From Faecalicatena contorta (GTDB taxonomy: Bacteria; Bacillota; Clostridia; Lachnospirales; Lachnospiraceae): a stretch of 64,000 nt of DNA. Location of the stretch: contig NZ_QGDS01000003.1 in NCBI RefSeq assembly GCF_003149105.1, positions 409,674 through 473,673 of the forward strand. Direction: 5' to 3'. The notes beneath the pieces were generated by a model that was given only the letters and a program-made list of their open reading frames with translations, was not told the DNA's origin and searched no databases. Shown one piece after another: positions 1 through 8,496 of the stretch; the stretch's first letter is position 1, and every line of letters starts with the position of its first letter. Position numbers and translations under genes: made by a program.

Positions 1-957
1 CATATCCAAAATCGTATTTACATCCTTTATGGCATACTGAATGGATTTATAATCGTTGACCGCAACAGTAAACCAACTTACGGGCCCAATCATACTCATG
101 GAGAGAATAATGGCCAGCGTCACCTGTGCAGGCGTAAGTGCTCCGCTTAAATACAGAAGAACTCCTGCGGGCAGCACACCAAGCAATGTGGACGGTAAAA
201 TGGCATTGCCCAGATTCATCAGTCCCCAGGTAGAACGGAACCAGTCCAGCGTAAAGTCTTTGAAGCTTTTCACTGCATCCGTATATTTTTTATAAGATCC
301 TGTAGACTGGTTGAAAGCCTTGATAACCTGAATCCCTTCGGTATACTCAATAATCACACTGTTGACATGATTTGAGGCTTTCATATATTTATCATACTGA
401 GAACTGTAGTTGCGCATCATAACCGCGTAAACTCCCCCGCCTATCGGTACACAGGCAAGGGCAGCCAGGGCAATTCTCCAGTCCATGAACAGCATATAAC
501 CGAACACGCAGATTGGCAGAAGCAATCTGGAAATACCTTCAGGAATCATATGGGCAAGGGGCAGCTCAATAGTTTCAACCCTGTCCACAATGACATTTTT
601 CAAATTTCCCGCTGTTTGGGAAAGCACAGTTCCAAGGGGTGCCCGCATCAGCTTATTTGACAGCGCCAGCCGTATACTTTCCAGAATTTTATAGGCAGAA
701 ATATGGGAGAAGCTTGTAGATATACCGTGAAACAGAAGCTTTATGACATATCCGGCAGCCGATATACCGGACCATAAAAGAATGTCCCCTGTAGTGGGAG
801 TCCCCTCAAAAAATAAAAGGATAATCTTATATACCCCCAGATAAGGGATCAGTCCTCCTGCCACACTGACAATAGCAAAAATGACAGATAAAATCATCCT
901 CCCCCTGCACTCGTCCGCAAAGGAGAAAATAGATGCAAACGTTCCTTTTTTCTTCAT
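1..957 (-). CDS. ABC exporter, fused permease/ATPase type (N-terminal part only)
   Basis: The reading frame starts at an ATG at 955-957 behind a clear GAGGAGG site and stays open to the window edge, so only the first 319 codons are present. They encode the membrane half of a type IV ABC exporter: six hydrophobic helices and the usual intracellular loops, including a stretch reading VIIEYTEGIQVIKAFNQS that matches the coupling-helix region of this family. The ATPase half lies outside the window. It follows an AraC regulator and an ECF transporter on the same strand, an order common in Firmicutes clusters that pair an ECF importer with ABC exporters. That suggests co-regulation by the AraC protein. 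The substrate cannot be told from sequence. Confidence 0.88.
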   Translation of the reverse strand, partial: MKKKGTFASIFSFADECRGRMILSVIFAIVSVAGGLIPYLGVYKIILLFFEGTPTTGDILLWSGISAAGYVIKLLFHGISTSFSHISAYKILESIRLALSNKLMRAPLGTVLSQTAGNLKNVIVDRVETIELPLAHMIPEGISRLLLPICVFGYMLFMDWRIALAALACVPIGGGVYAVMMRNYSSQYDKYMKASNHVNSVIIEYTEGIQVIKAFNQSTGSYKKYTDAVKSFKDFTLDWFRSTWGLMNLGNAILPSTLLGVLPAGVLLYLSGALTPAQVTLAIILSMSMIGPVSWFTVAVNDYKSIQYAIKDVNTILDM

Positions 958-977
958 ATAAATACCTCCTCTTAATA

Positions 978-1110
978 AAGAGTCTGGCTTGCCAGACTCA
1001 CGTGCCGAAGCGCGGTCGCTTTAGCGGCCATTTTCTTTATGCGCGCAGTACGCATCCCCATGATGGGTTTTTATATAATAGGAAAAGCACTTTCCTGTTA
1101 TATAAAAAAA
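978..1110 (+). repeat. Dispersed multi-hairpin repeat, copy A
   Basis: An intergenic element made of successive hairpins. Arms are AGTCTGGC/GCCAGACT at 981-998, a GGTCGC/GCGGCC pair, a TGCG/CGCA pair, and a terminal AT-rich inverted repeat ending in a run of A. The same layout recurs at 5048, 10698, 39050 and (inverted) 44352. The stem sequences here differ from the other copies but remain paired. It fills the space between the AraC gene and the ABC exporter gene. Confidence 0.75.
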
Positions 1111-1129
1111 GATGTTTCCACGAAACATC

Positions 1130-2137
1130 TTAATTATACAATGTGCAATTTTTCCTGTCCGCTCTAAAAATCTCCAAACACTCCATTCGGACATTAGATT
1201 TCCTGTATTGTGAGGGACTCATTCCAATTACTGACTGAAAAGCTGCAGCAAATTTGCTTGCATTTCCATAACCTACTTTTCCTGCAACTTCCATAATAGA
1301 ATTCCCCGAATCTTTCAGCATCAGCGCCGCTGCATTCATACGGTATGCCTTTATATATGCATAGATTGTGGTCCCATATACTCCTTTAAAACAGAGCTTC
1401 ATGGAGGTGAGGGGAAAAGCAAAACGCTCAGACAGCTCCTCCAACGTATACCACTGCTCCAAATCAGCAGTAAGCAATGCCACAATATCTTTTACCTTTT
1501 CTACCTGCGACTTATAAAAATACGGACGTTCCTCATTATCTTTTGGTACCTCGGTTGCTTCTAAAAACAAGAGAAGTTCCAGCACTTTGATTTTAAAATA
1601 CTGCATCCGCACCTGGTCCGCAAGATCATACAATTCTGAAAAGATATGTTCTATCTGTTTCCCGGCACGTATAATAAACGCTTTATTCTCCGGGCAGAAT
1701 TTTTCTTTTAGCTTTCTCAAGTCCACGGAAAACCCATCCATGACATGGAGGAGCGATTTTTCTGCCTCTTCCACACAGAACCCTATGGTAATACCATGAT
1801 AATGACTGAGAGGAAAGCGGTAATCCTGGCAATGATTGACTCTGGAATTAATCTGCATATCCCCTGCTTTAATATAGATATATTTATTTTGCTCCATCTG
1901 CCACTCAATCCTGCCCTCCCGGCAATGATCAATACAGAACATTTCTTCCTTTGGCTGAAACCCCGAAAGACAATGCTCCATATGAAAATCGTTATATAAA
2001 ATATATACTCCGGGAAACACATCATAAACGGTCATCATGCCTTCTCCGCCTACATCCTTTAGCTGAAACACAGCACAGTCTTTATTTTCACATACCTTGT
2101 ATACATTGCTTCCCATATCCTTTGCTTCTAGAATCAC
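1130..2137 (-). CDS. AraC-family transcriptional regulator of the ECF/ABC cluster
   Basis: About 335 residues. The C-terminal 100 residues form the double helix-turn-helix of AraC/XylS regulators, with EVAGKVGYGNASKFAAAF and a GMSPSQYR ending. The N-terminal part is an effector-binding region of the type next to siderophore or cofactor transport genes. The frame is open up to 2188, but an AGGGAGG site at 2144-2150 sits six bases before an in-frame GTG at 2135-2137, so I choose that start. Even so it overlaps the end of the upstream ATPase gene by about 50 bp, which points to translational coupling. As the last gene of the ECF operon it probably controls that operon and the following exporter. 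The effector is unknown. Confidence 0.85.
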   Translation of the reverse strand: MILEAKDMGSNVYKVCENKDCAVFQLKDVGGEGMMTVYDVFPGVYILYNDFHMEHCLSGFQPKEEMFCIDHCREGRIEWQMEQNKYIYIKAGDMQINSRVNHCQDYRFPLSHYHGITIGFCVEEAEKSLLHVMDGFSVDLRKLKEKFCPENKAFIIRAGKQIEHIFSELYDLADQVRMQYFKIKVLELLLFLEATEVPKDNEERPYFYKSQVEKVKDIVALLTADLEQWYTLEELSERFAFPLTSMKLCFKGVYGTTIYAYIKAYRMNAAALMLKDSGNSIMEVAGKVGYGNASKFAAAFQSVIGMSPSQYRKSNVRMECLEIFRADRKNCTLYN

Positions 2138-3638
2138 AGAATGCCTCCCTCTCATAGGGGATTCCAAAGGAACTCCCTGCACAAACAAAAAAATCCATCA
2201 TTCTCTTCTTCCCGGCTTCATTCAGAAGATAACTCCCCTCTGCCCGCCCCTTTTTGATATGAAGTATGTGCGTGCAGCAGAACAGAATCAATTCCGGATC
2301 ATGAGTCACGATAAACACGGTCTTTCCCTGCTGCCCTAATTGGCGGATACATCCTGCCACTTTCTCCATATGCCGCAAATCCAAACCACTTGTAGGCTCA
2401 TCAAACACAATAATATCCCTCCCGGAGGCCAGCGCCTGGGCAACAGCAACCCGCTGTTTCTGCCCTCCTGACAATGCCATCGGATGATGATCCTTAAAAG
2501 CAAGAAGCTCCAGACTATCCAATATTTTTTCAGCACTCTCCCAATCTTCTTTCTTCATGGATAACAAAACTTCATCCAGTACACTTTCTGTAAAGAGCTG
2601 ATGGTTTACATCCTGCATAACCATATAACAGGAATCAAGACGTTTTCTTGCTTTTAATGCGCTTTCATTATATTTCAGTATACTCTTGTCTTTTTTGAGC
2701 AGCCCGCACAGGCTTCTTACAAAGGTTGTTTTCCCTGCCCCATTATGTCCAATTATAGCAATGATACCAGCTTCCGGCAATTCAACCTGGGGAATGTCTA
2801 TCAGCTTTTCAGCTTTTGAATAAGAAAATTCCAGGTTTTCAACTGTTAATTTTTTCTGCTCCGGCACAGGGCATACCCTCTTTTTGTTCAGCTTTGCCAG
2901 TGCGGAGATACGAAGCCCTCTCTCCCGAAAGAAATAGGAAGGTTTTTCATAAAATTCTGCACCTGTATATTCCTCACATATTTCTCCGTTTTTCATATAC
3001 AATACCCTGTCGGCAAGCCCCTGCATAAAATACAGACGGTGTTCTGCAATTAATATTGTTTTGCCCTGGGTTTTCCATTCAGAAATAATATTTTTAAGAT
3101 CATTTATCCCTAAAATATCCAGATTGGAGGTCGGTTCGTCCAGTACTATAATATCAGGCCCCAGGGTTCCTACTGAACCGCAGGCGATTTTTTGCTTTTC
3201 GCCCCCGGAAAGTTCAAAAATACTTCTGCCAAGCAGCGGGTTCAATGACAACGCTTCTGCCGTCCGGTCTATGCGGTTCAAAACTTCCTCCTCGTTCATG
3301 CCAAGATTTTCACAGCCAAAAGCAAGCTCGCTGGTGGTATCCACGTTAAAAAACTGAGAGCGGGGATTCTGAAAAACAGACCCCACCGTTTTTGCCAGGT
3401 CATACAGCGGTGTATCCGATATGCTTTTACCGCATATCATCGCTTCCCCTGTGAGTGTTCCTTCGTAATAATGGGGAATCAGCCCGTTTATCAACCTTGT
3501 CAGCGTCGTTTTTCCACATCCCGATTCGCCGCACAGCAGCACCGTTTCGCCTTTTTTGATATGTAGATTGATCTGTTTTAAACCGGAAGCTTCATCTGTA
3601 CCGGTGTAGAAAAATTGAATGTCCTTTAAGTTTATCAT
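2088..3638 (-). CDS. ECF transporter energy-coupling ATPase, two ABC domains fused
   Basis: This 516-residue protein carries two ABC ATPase domains in tandem. The first has a Walker A reading GESGCGKTT near residue 38 and an ELSGGEKQK signature. The second has GHNGAGKTT near residue 298 and ALSGGQKQR. Both have Walker B aspartate-glutamate pairs (VLDEPTSNLD, VFDEPTSGLD). Fused EcfA1-EcfA2 proteins power group II ECF importers. It follows the T and S component genes in one operon, 12 bp after the T gene, and overlaps the downstream AraC gene. It would act at the inner face of the membrane. The substrate is set by the S component. Confidence 0.92.
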   Translation of the reverse strand: MINLKDIQFFYTGTDEASGLKQINLHIKKGETVLLCGESGCGKTTLTRLINGLIPHYYEGTLTGEAMICGKSISDTPLYDLAKTVGSVFQNPRSQFFNVDTTSELAFGCENLGMNEEEVLNRIDRTAEALSLNPLLGRSIFELSGGEKQKIACGSVGTLGPDIIVLDEPTSNLDILGINDLKNIISEWKTQGKTILIAEHRLYFMQGLADRVLYMKNGEICEEYTGAEFYEKPSYFFRERGLRISALAKLNKKRVCPVPEQKKLTVENLEFSYSKAEKLIDIPQVELPEAGIIAIIGHNGAGKTTFVRSLCGLLKKDKSILKYNESALKARKRLDSCYMVMQDVNHQLFTESVLDEVLLSMKKEDWESAEKILDSLELLAFKDHHPMALSGGQKQRVAVAQALASGRDIIVFDEPTSGLDLRHMEKVAGCIRQLGQQGKTVFIVTHDPELILFCCTHILHIKKGRAEGSYLLNEAGKKRMMDFFVCAGSSFGIPYEREAFCDSRSKGYGKQCIQGM

Positions 3639-3650
3639 ACTTTTTTATCC

Positions 3651-4388
3651 TCATATTACAGAAAACTTGTCAATGAGCAGAAAAATAATACTTACCACAC
3701 AAAGCAGCATTGCAGCCAAGTCATATGGCCTAATGCCGATTTTACAGATATTCGTGCGGTGTATGGGTGCTCCAAGCCCTCTGGTGAGCGCTGAGGCTGA
3801 CAATTCTTCTCCAATTTTAACACAGGAAACCATCAGTGGAACCATACGGTATTCCAGCATTTTACCTGGCTTTCCGCCCCCAAACCGGATTCCCCTCATC
3901 CTCATGGCATCACCGATTGCCCCATACTCCTCGCCGACTGTGGGAAAGAAACGGAACATGACAGACAGCGGTATGGACAATTTCTGCGGCAGATGCATCC
4001 GCTCCATGGCTGCCATAAATTCACTGACAGTTGTCGTGTTCACCAGATAGCTGCCCATGGCGATTCCGGGCATAAAACGTGCAAACATACCACAGCAGGC
4101 AACAATCATAAAATTCACAAATCCTGTTGTAACAGGAACCAGAAACAACTCTCCGGCAAAAGCGCATGAATATGCAGCAGCATAAATTGCTGCTGATTTC
4201 CATTTCCCCGAAATGCAAAATAAAAGCAGAGGCACCAACACCAGCGCCGGCCTTATTATATTCATGATGCCTCCGCTTCCTCCTCCGATCAATACGGAAG
4301 CAATGGTTACCGCCAAAAGCATTTTTGTACGGGGGTCTAACACAATCTTGTTGTTTTGGGATGTGCTCTGCATAAATTCCCTTGCCAT
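3651..4388 (-). CDS. ECF transporter transmembrane (T) component
   Basis: A 245-residue membrane protein of the EcfT/CbiQ family with about five hydrophobic helices. The arginine-bearing motif near residues 170-190 (AMRMRGIRFGGG, then SASALTRGLGAP) corresponds to the coupling helices whose A-R-G motifs contact the ATPases. Its ATG shares one base with the stop codon of the S component gene (TAATG at 4388), so the two are translationally coupled. The ATPase gene follows at once. Together they form a complete ECF importer. Confidence 0.9.
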   Translation of the reverse strand: MAREFMQSTSQNNKIVLDPRTKMLLAVTIASVLIGGGSGGIMNIIRPALVLVPLLLFCISGKWKSAAIYAAAYSCAFAGELFLVPVTTGFVNFMIVACCGMFARFMPGIAMGSYLVNTTTVSEFMAAMERMHLPQKLSIPLSVMFRFFPTVGEEYGAIGDAMRMRGIRFGGGKPGKMLEYRMVPLMVSCVKIGEELSASALTRGLGAPIHRTNICKIGIRPYDLAAMLLCVVSIIFLLIDKFSVI

Positions 4389-4969
4389 TATACAATTCCT
4401 GCCCTTACAAAATGTTTTTTCAAAAGCGCTCTCCCTAGAACCGCTCCCAGCAGCCCGGAAATAAAGCAGGCGGCAAGCAGTGGAATGAGGCTCCAGTCCG
4501 GTATGTATTTCATAAGAGTCTCAGCATATTCCCTGCCATAGCCTGAAATCAGCATATTAAAATAATTGTCGCGGGTTACTACAATCGGAATGAAGTTGCC
4601 TATTACCCATATGGAAAACACACCATATCCGAGAATACTCTTTTTCGCACTGGCATACCCGCCTGATTTGAAGATAAAGTCCGCTAAAATCCCGGACACC
4701 GGAGCTACTACGATTACCCATACCCCCATTCCCATTAATCCAATAAGAATACCAATCAATATTGACATAATGGTTACCATTCCAAACTTCTTCACCTTTG
4801 TCAGGAAAAGCATAAATGGAATACCGCCAATTAGAGGAACCAGCACAGATAAAAGAGGAATAAAAATAGGAATATAGCCAAGCATGGCAACACCCATGCA
4901 GACCACAAACATAATTGCTGTAAAGATTCCAACATTAATTAAATCTTTTGCCTGTATCCTTTGTTTCAT
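4388..4969 (-). CDS. ECF transporter substrate-binding (S) component, MptD/Trep_Strep type
   Basis: A 193-residue membrane protein with five or six helices. Its layout and sequence (start MKQRIQAKDLINVGIF, then IPFMLFLTKVKKFGMV) match the Trep_Strep/MptD family of putative ECF S components. It would hold the substrate-binding site, and the family's substrate is not firmly known. The start has a good AGGAGG site. Two short hairpins lie in the leader (arms AAGGCTTTGT/ACAAAGCCTT, and GTTAG/CTAAC close to the ribosome site), which may tune expression. It is the first gene of the operon S-T-ATPase-AraC. Confidence 0.82.
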   Translation of the reverse strand: MKQRIQAKDLINVGIFTAIMFVVCMGVAMLGYIPIFIPLLSVLVPLIGGIPFMLFLTKVKKFGMVTIMSILIGILIGLMGMGVWVIVVAPVSGILADFIFKSGGYASAKKSILGYGVFSIWVIGNFIPIVVTRDNYFNMLISGYGREYAETLMKYIPDWSLIPLLAACFISGLLGAVLGRALLKKHFVRAGIV

Positions 4970-5047
4970 GATGAATACCTCCTAATTCAGTTAGTTTCAG
5001 CTAACCTTTATGCTTAATTTAAAGGCTTTGTATGTACAAAGCCTTCA

Positions 5048-5180
5048 GAACAAAGAGTTTGCGAAGCAAACTCTTGCGCCTGGGTTGGTTGCATAGCAAC
5101 ATCTACCACTTACGCCGCAGTGCGTATCTCCCAGAGGGTTTTTATGTAATAGAAAAAGCGGTTTCCTATTACATAAAAAA
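5048..5180 (+). repeat. Dispersed multi-hairpin repeat, copy B
   Basis: It has the same hairpin order as the other copies. Arms AGAGTTTGC/GCAAACTCT lie at 5054-5074, followed by GTTGC/GCAAC, TACGC/GCGTA and a terminal inverted repeat built on TTATGTAATAG and CTATTACATAA. An additional hairpin (AAAGGCTTTGT/ACAAAGCC) lies just before it. It fills most of the gap between fprA and the ECF operon. The remainder of this gap (5181-5277) shows no gene. Confidence 0.8.
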
Positions 5181-5277
5181 AGTATATCATCATGCCTGCA
5201 CTTCATCTGCCCCAAAAAGTCGCAAGTAATCCAAAAGGACATTTTCCCCTATCTTTAGTGTCTATTCTGGCTCAAAT

Positions 5278-6477
5278 TTACTTTTCCTGCTGCCTGCAAA
5301 GTGCCTTTGCTATCTCTGCTGCGTTATTAAAGTCTTCTTCCTCCGGGTTCCAGTGGCACTTTGCTTCTTCTTCAACCACTGAAAATCCTGCACCTTCCAG
5401 TCTTTCACGGAGTACCTTTGTTCCTTCTCCGCTCCAGCCATAACAGCCAAATACCGCAGCTTTCTTCTCTTTAAACTTCAATTCCTTTAAAAAGTCAAGC
5501 CATCCGCCCATGGAAGAAATAATACTGCCGCCTACAGTCGGTGCGCCTACTGCGATTGCTTTTGAATTAAAAACTTCAGTCATAATGTCATTTTTATCTG
5601 TTTTGGAAATGTTAAATATCTTCACTCTTGTATCCGGTGAAATCTGGGCTATTTCCGCACCAATTTTATGAGCAAGCTGTTTTGTTCCATCCCACATCGT
5701 ATCATAAATAACTGTAATCTGATCTTCCTGGTAGTTCTGTGACCATTCATAATATTTTTCCACAATCTGCATTGGGTTATCTCTCCAGATGGAGCCATGG
5801 CTTGTAGCAATGATATCAATCGGCAGATTCAGAGCCTGAATTTCTTCAATTTTCTTTTTTACAAGCATGGAAAACGGATTTAAGATATTTGCATAATACT
5901 TCTTTGCTTCCTCCCATAAAAGACACTGGTCCGCTTTATCGTTAAACAATTCCTCCACTGCATAATGCTGTCCAAAGGCATCATTTGAAAACAATATATT
6001 ATCCCTGGTCATATAGGTTGCCATACTGTCCGGCCAATGAAGCATTTTCATTTCAACAAAAACAAGCTTCTTTCCATTTCCGATATCTACAGAATCCCCT
6101 GTTTTCACAACCTGGTAATTCCATTCAGGATGATGGTACTGCCCGGTCAGTGACTTCACACCGCTAGCAGTGCAGTAAATGGGCGTTCCCGGTATCTTTT
6201 CCATCAGGGCAGGAAGAGAACCGCTGTGGTCAACTTCCCCGTGATTTGCAACAATAAAGTCAATTTCCTTTAAGTCAATCTCCTTTTCCAGATTATCAAT
6301 AAACTGGGTGGAATGGGGTTTCCATACTGTATCAATTAAAACGTTCTTTTCTTCCTTAATTAAATATGCGTTTTGACTTGAGCCATGATGAATTGAGTAT
6401 TCATCTCCATGAAAAGACTCCAGCTCCCAGTCCATAAATCCCAACCAGTATACATTATTTTTTACAAGCTTCTTCAT
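5278..6477 (-). CDS. fprA: FprA-family A-type flavoprotein (flavo-diiron O2/NO reductase)
   Basis: At 399 residues this is the usual length for a flavo-diiron protein. The N-terminal metallo-beta-lactamase-like domain carries the diiron ligands in HGEVDH (His79, Glu81, Asp83, His84). The C-terminal flavodoxin domain starts near residue 250 (ITVIYDTMWDGTKQLA) and includes the FMN loops GAPTVGG and FGCYGWSG. These cytoplasmic enzymes reduce oxygen to water or NO to N2O in anaerobes, taking electrons from rubredoxin. The gene follows the RIC repair gene by 17 bp and a Crp/Fnr regulator lies further upstream. The context fits an oxygen or nitric oxide defence operon. Confidence 0.95.
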   Translation of the reverse strand: MKKLVKNNVYWLGFMDWELESFHGDEYSIHHGSSQNAYLIKEEKNVLIDTVWKPHSTQFIDNLEKEIDLKEIDFIVANHGEVDHSGSLPALMEKIPGTPIYCTASGVKSLTGQYHHPEWNYQVVKTGDSVDIGNGKKLVFVEMKMLHWPDSMATYMTRDNILFSNDAFGQHYAVEELFNDKADQCLLWEEAKKYYANILNPFSMLVKKKIEEIQALNLPIDIIATSHGSIWRDNPMQIVEKYYEWSQNYQEDQITVIYDTMWDGTKQLAHKIGAEIAQISPDTRVKIFNISKTDKNDIMTEVFNSKAIAVGAPTVGGSIISSMGGWLDFLKELKFKEKKAAVFGCYGWSGEGTKVLRERLEGAGFSVVEEEAKCHWNPEEEDFNNAAEIAKALCRQQEK

Positions 6478-6494
6478 GATGGTATATTTCCTTT

Positions 6495-7175
6495 CTATTT
6501 TTGAAATAACAGTGAGTTTTCGATGAATATATGAATATAAATGTCCTTTACTAACTCATGAAGCTTTTGGAAGGTCAGATGATATGTGGCACATCCATCC
6601 TTTGGTACCGTAAACTCATTGGTGCAGGCCTCTATCTGCTTTATGAGGTTTCCTGCTGCTTCATGTTCGTCCTCAAGTTCTTTTACATATTCATCATTGC
6701 TTCCGGTTGCTTTTTGCCTCATATACGGAAAAATAAGTTTTTCCTCTTTCGCAAAATGCTCTTGAAGCTCTTTCCTCAGATCAGAGAAAAGTTCATGCAA
6801 TGGAACAAGTTGTTCTTGATGATGCACATAATGGGCAAGCAATACTTTATTTAGCAATTCATCAACTTCTGCGAGAAGCACCCTTTCTTTTGTATGATGA
6901 GTCACAATAATGTAATCAATCAACTCAGGTACACTCATTTCCATCAATTTGTCAACTTCAAGTATCTGACCCTTTTCCGGTGATGCCCCTTCCCCGGTGA
7001 GCTTTCTATTCAATAGTTCAATAAAACTTTTTGAATCTATTCCAAGCTCCTCTACCGCATCCTCCAAGAGCTCTTTTCCTCCGCAGCAATAGTCAATGTG
7101 GAAATCATTGAATATTTCAATCGCCTTAGGATATGCCTTTACAATATCAGTTATTTTCATATTATTTGTAATCAT
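6495..7175 (-). CDS. ric: Iron-sulfur cluster repair di-iron protein (RIC/ScdA family)
   Basis: This 226-residue protein has an N-terminal DUF542 segment with the paired cysteines in FHIDYCCGG (about residues 27-35). A hemerythrin-like four-helix domain follows, with the expected histidines and glutamates (HYVHHQEQLVPLHELF, HFAKEEKLIFPYM, DEHEAAGN, HELVKDIYIHIF). Family members repair iron-sulfur clusters damaged by NO or oxidants. It heads the ric-fprA transcription unit, with an AGGAGG site at the start and a promoter with an Fnr-like box upstream. Expression in response to nitrosative or oxidative stress is inferred from this arrangement. Confidence 0.92.
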   Translation of the reverse strand: MITNNMKITDIVKAYPKAIEIFNDFHIDYCCGGKELLEDAVEELGIDSKSFIELLNRKLTGEGASPEKGQILEVDKLMEMSVPELIDYIIVTHHTKERVLLAEVDELLNKVLLAHYVHHQEQLVPLHELFSDLRKELQEHFAKEEKLIFPYMRQKATGSNDEYVKELEDEHEAAGNLIKQIEACTNEFTVPKDGCATYHLTFQKLHELVKDIYIHIFIENSLLFQK

Positions 7176-7224
7176 CTTATTTTCCTCCTTATTATCTGCC
7201 GCTTTTTGTTTTCTTTGTAAGCCC

Positions 7225-7265
7225 AGTATATCTATAGAAGAAAAATAAAAATGTGATTCAAATCA
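7225..7265 (-). promoter_or_regulatory. Fnr/Crp-like operator and -10 box of the ric-fprA operon
   Basis: Reading the minus strand, a partial palindrome with arms TGAT and ATCA (7254-7265) resembles Fnr-type boxes (TTGAT-N4-ATCAA). A TATACT -10 box lies at 7225-7230. The predicted start near 7217-7218 puts the box centre about 42 bases upstream, the class II position for Crp/Fnr activators. The Crp/Fnr gene immediately upstream is the obvious candidate to bind it. Confidence 0.5.
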
Positions 7266-7305
7266 TTATTTAAAAATAATTTTAAAATATTTAACGGGTT
7301 CTGCT

Positions 7306-7995
7306 TTAATCCCCGTTTTCAAAAACATCCCGCAGCATGTCCGTATTCAAAATATGCACCTTCTTGTTCCCTTCCAGCTTAATTGCACCTTCTGATTGAA
7401 GTTCGCCAAGCTTTCTGCTGATGGTCTCTCTCCGAACATTAATATAAGCCGCCATATCCTCCCTTGTTAACTCTATGATTTTCCCTTTTATCCGGCTGCT
7501 CCGAAATAAAATAAAACCTGCCACTCTTGCCTTTGCATCATTGATAGATAATAGCTGGACCAGCTCATTTGTCAGGGATAGCTTTTTACCGACAACATTT
7601 AATATCTTAATGCCAACCTCGGGCCTTTTCAGAATTAAGTTCTGAATATCACTGTGGGAAATCAGACATACGCCCGATTCCCCCAGCGACACAGCATTCG
7701 CTTCAAAACTCTTTCCTCCAAAGATATTCTGCTCTCCATATACATCCCCTTCCATCAGTATATCCAGAACATATTCTTTTCCTTCAAGAGAATAGCGGTT
7801 TATTTTAATCTTCCCATAACGGATAATCATAATTTTGTCTGCTTCATCTGTTTCACTAAAGACGATATCACCTTTTTTATAATCCAGATGCTGAGCCTTT
7901 ACAACAAGTTCTTTTTGTTCTTCCTGAGTAAGAGATTCAAAGAGTGTAATTTTAGAGGTACATAGTTGATTGCAGTTATCACATGTATATTTCAT
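7306..7995 (-). CDS. Crp/Fnr-family transcriptional regulator
   Basis: This is a 229-residue protein. Residues 20-135 form a cyclic-nucleotide-binding-like sensor domain (FESLTQEEQKELV, YGEQNIFGG). Residues 150-220 form a winged helix of the Crp type (LTREDMAAYINVRRETISRKLGELQ). The extreme N-terminus has three closely spaced cysteines (CDNCNQLC), which may bind an iron-sulfur cluster or heme-type ligand as in some clostridial nitrosative-stress regulators. Its place just upstream of ric and fprA, and the Fnr-like box in between, suggest that it activates them. Confidence 0.88.
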   Translation of the reverse strand: MKYTCDNCNQLCTSKITLFESLTQEEQKELVVKAQHLDYKKGDIVFSETDEADKIMIIRYGKIKINRYSLEGKEYVLDILMEGDVYGEQNIFGGKSFEANAVSLGESGVCLISHSDIQNLILKRPEVGIKILNVVGKKLSLTNELVQLLSINDAKARVAGFILFRSSRIKGKIIELTREDMAAYINVRRETISRKLGELQSEGAIKLEGNKKVHILNTDMLRDVFENGD

Positions 7996-8105
7996 AACTC
8001 TCTCCTATCGGCACTGCAGTATTGACGTTCTCTCCGGCTGCACTGTTTTTCATATCATATCAAATATTTCCAAAAAAAGAAAGTTCATAAAGGGGAATTT
8101 CTGCT

Positions 8106-8450
8106 CTAATAGATTGCTTCATTCCCGCGCTGTCCCGTCCGTATACGAACCGCATCCTTTAAGTCACACACAAATATTTTCCCATCTCCCGGATTTCCTG
8201 TATAGGCAATTTCGCAGATTACATCCACTACTTTATCTACCCACTGCTCAGTGGATACTACAATTTCAAATTTAATTTTAGGAAGCATATTGATATCTAC
8301 TTTTGTTCCCCTGACAATGCTGGAATAACCCTTCTGAATGCCGCATCCCATTACCTGTGAAACTGTTATTCCATGTACATTTATTCTATTTAATGCATCT
8401 TTCAAATCTTCGTACACTTCTTCATTTACGATTGCATCTATTTTAACCAT
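8106..8450 (-). CDS. PII-family nitrogen regulatory protein
   Basis: A 114-residue protein with the beta-alpha-beta ferredoxin-like fold of PII proteins. It opens with MVKIDAIV, and the T-loop region (residues 38-55) reads GIQKGYSSIVRGTKVDIN. The C-terminal GDGKIFVCDLKDAVRIRTGQRG motif is the classic PII ATP-binding and effector region. The T-loop tyrosine that enteric GlnB uses for uridylylation is missing. It follows the amt gene by 46 bp, the usual amtB-glnK pairing, so it most likely blocks the transporter when nitrogen is plentiful. Confidence 0.93.
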   Translation of the reverse strand: MVKIDAIVNEEVYEDLKDALNRINVHGITVSQVMGCGIQKGYSSIVRGTKVDINMLPKIKFEIVVSTEQWVDKVVDVICEIAYTGNPGDGKIFVCDLKDAVRIRTGQRGNEAIY

Positions 8451-8496
8451 AATTCAAACCCCTTTCTTCTTCCATTTATATGTATCGCTGTTTCAT

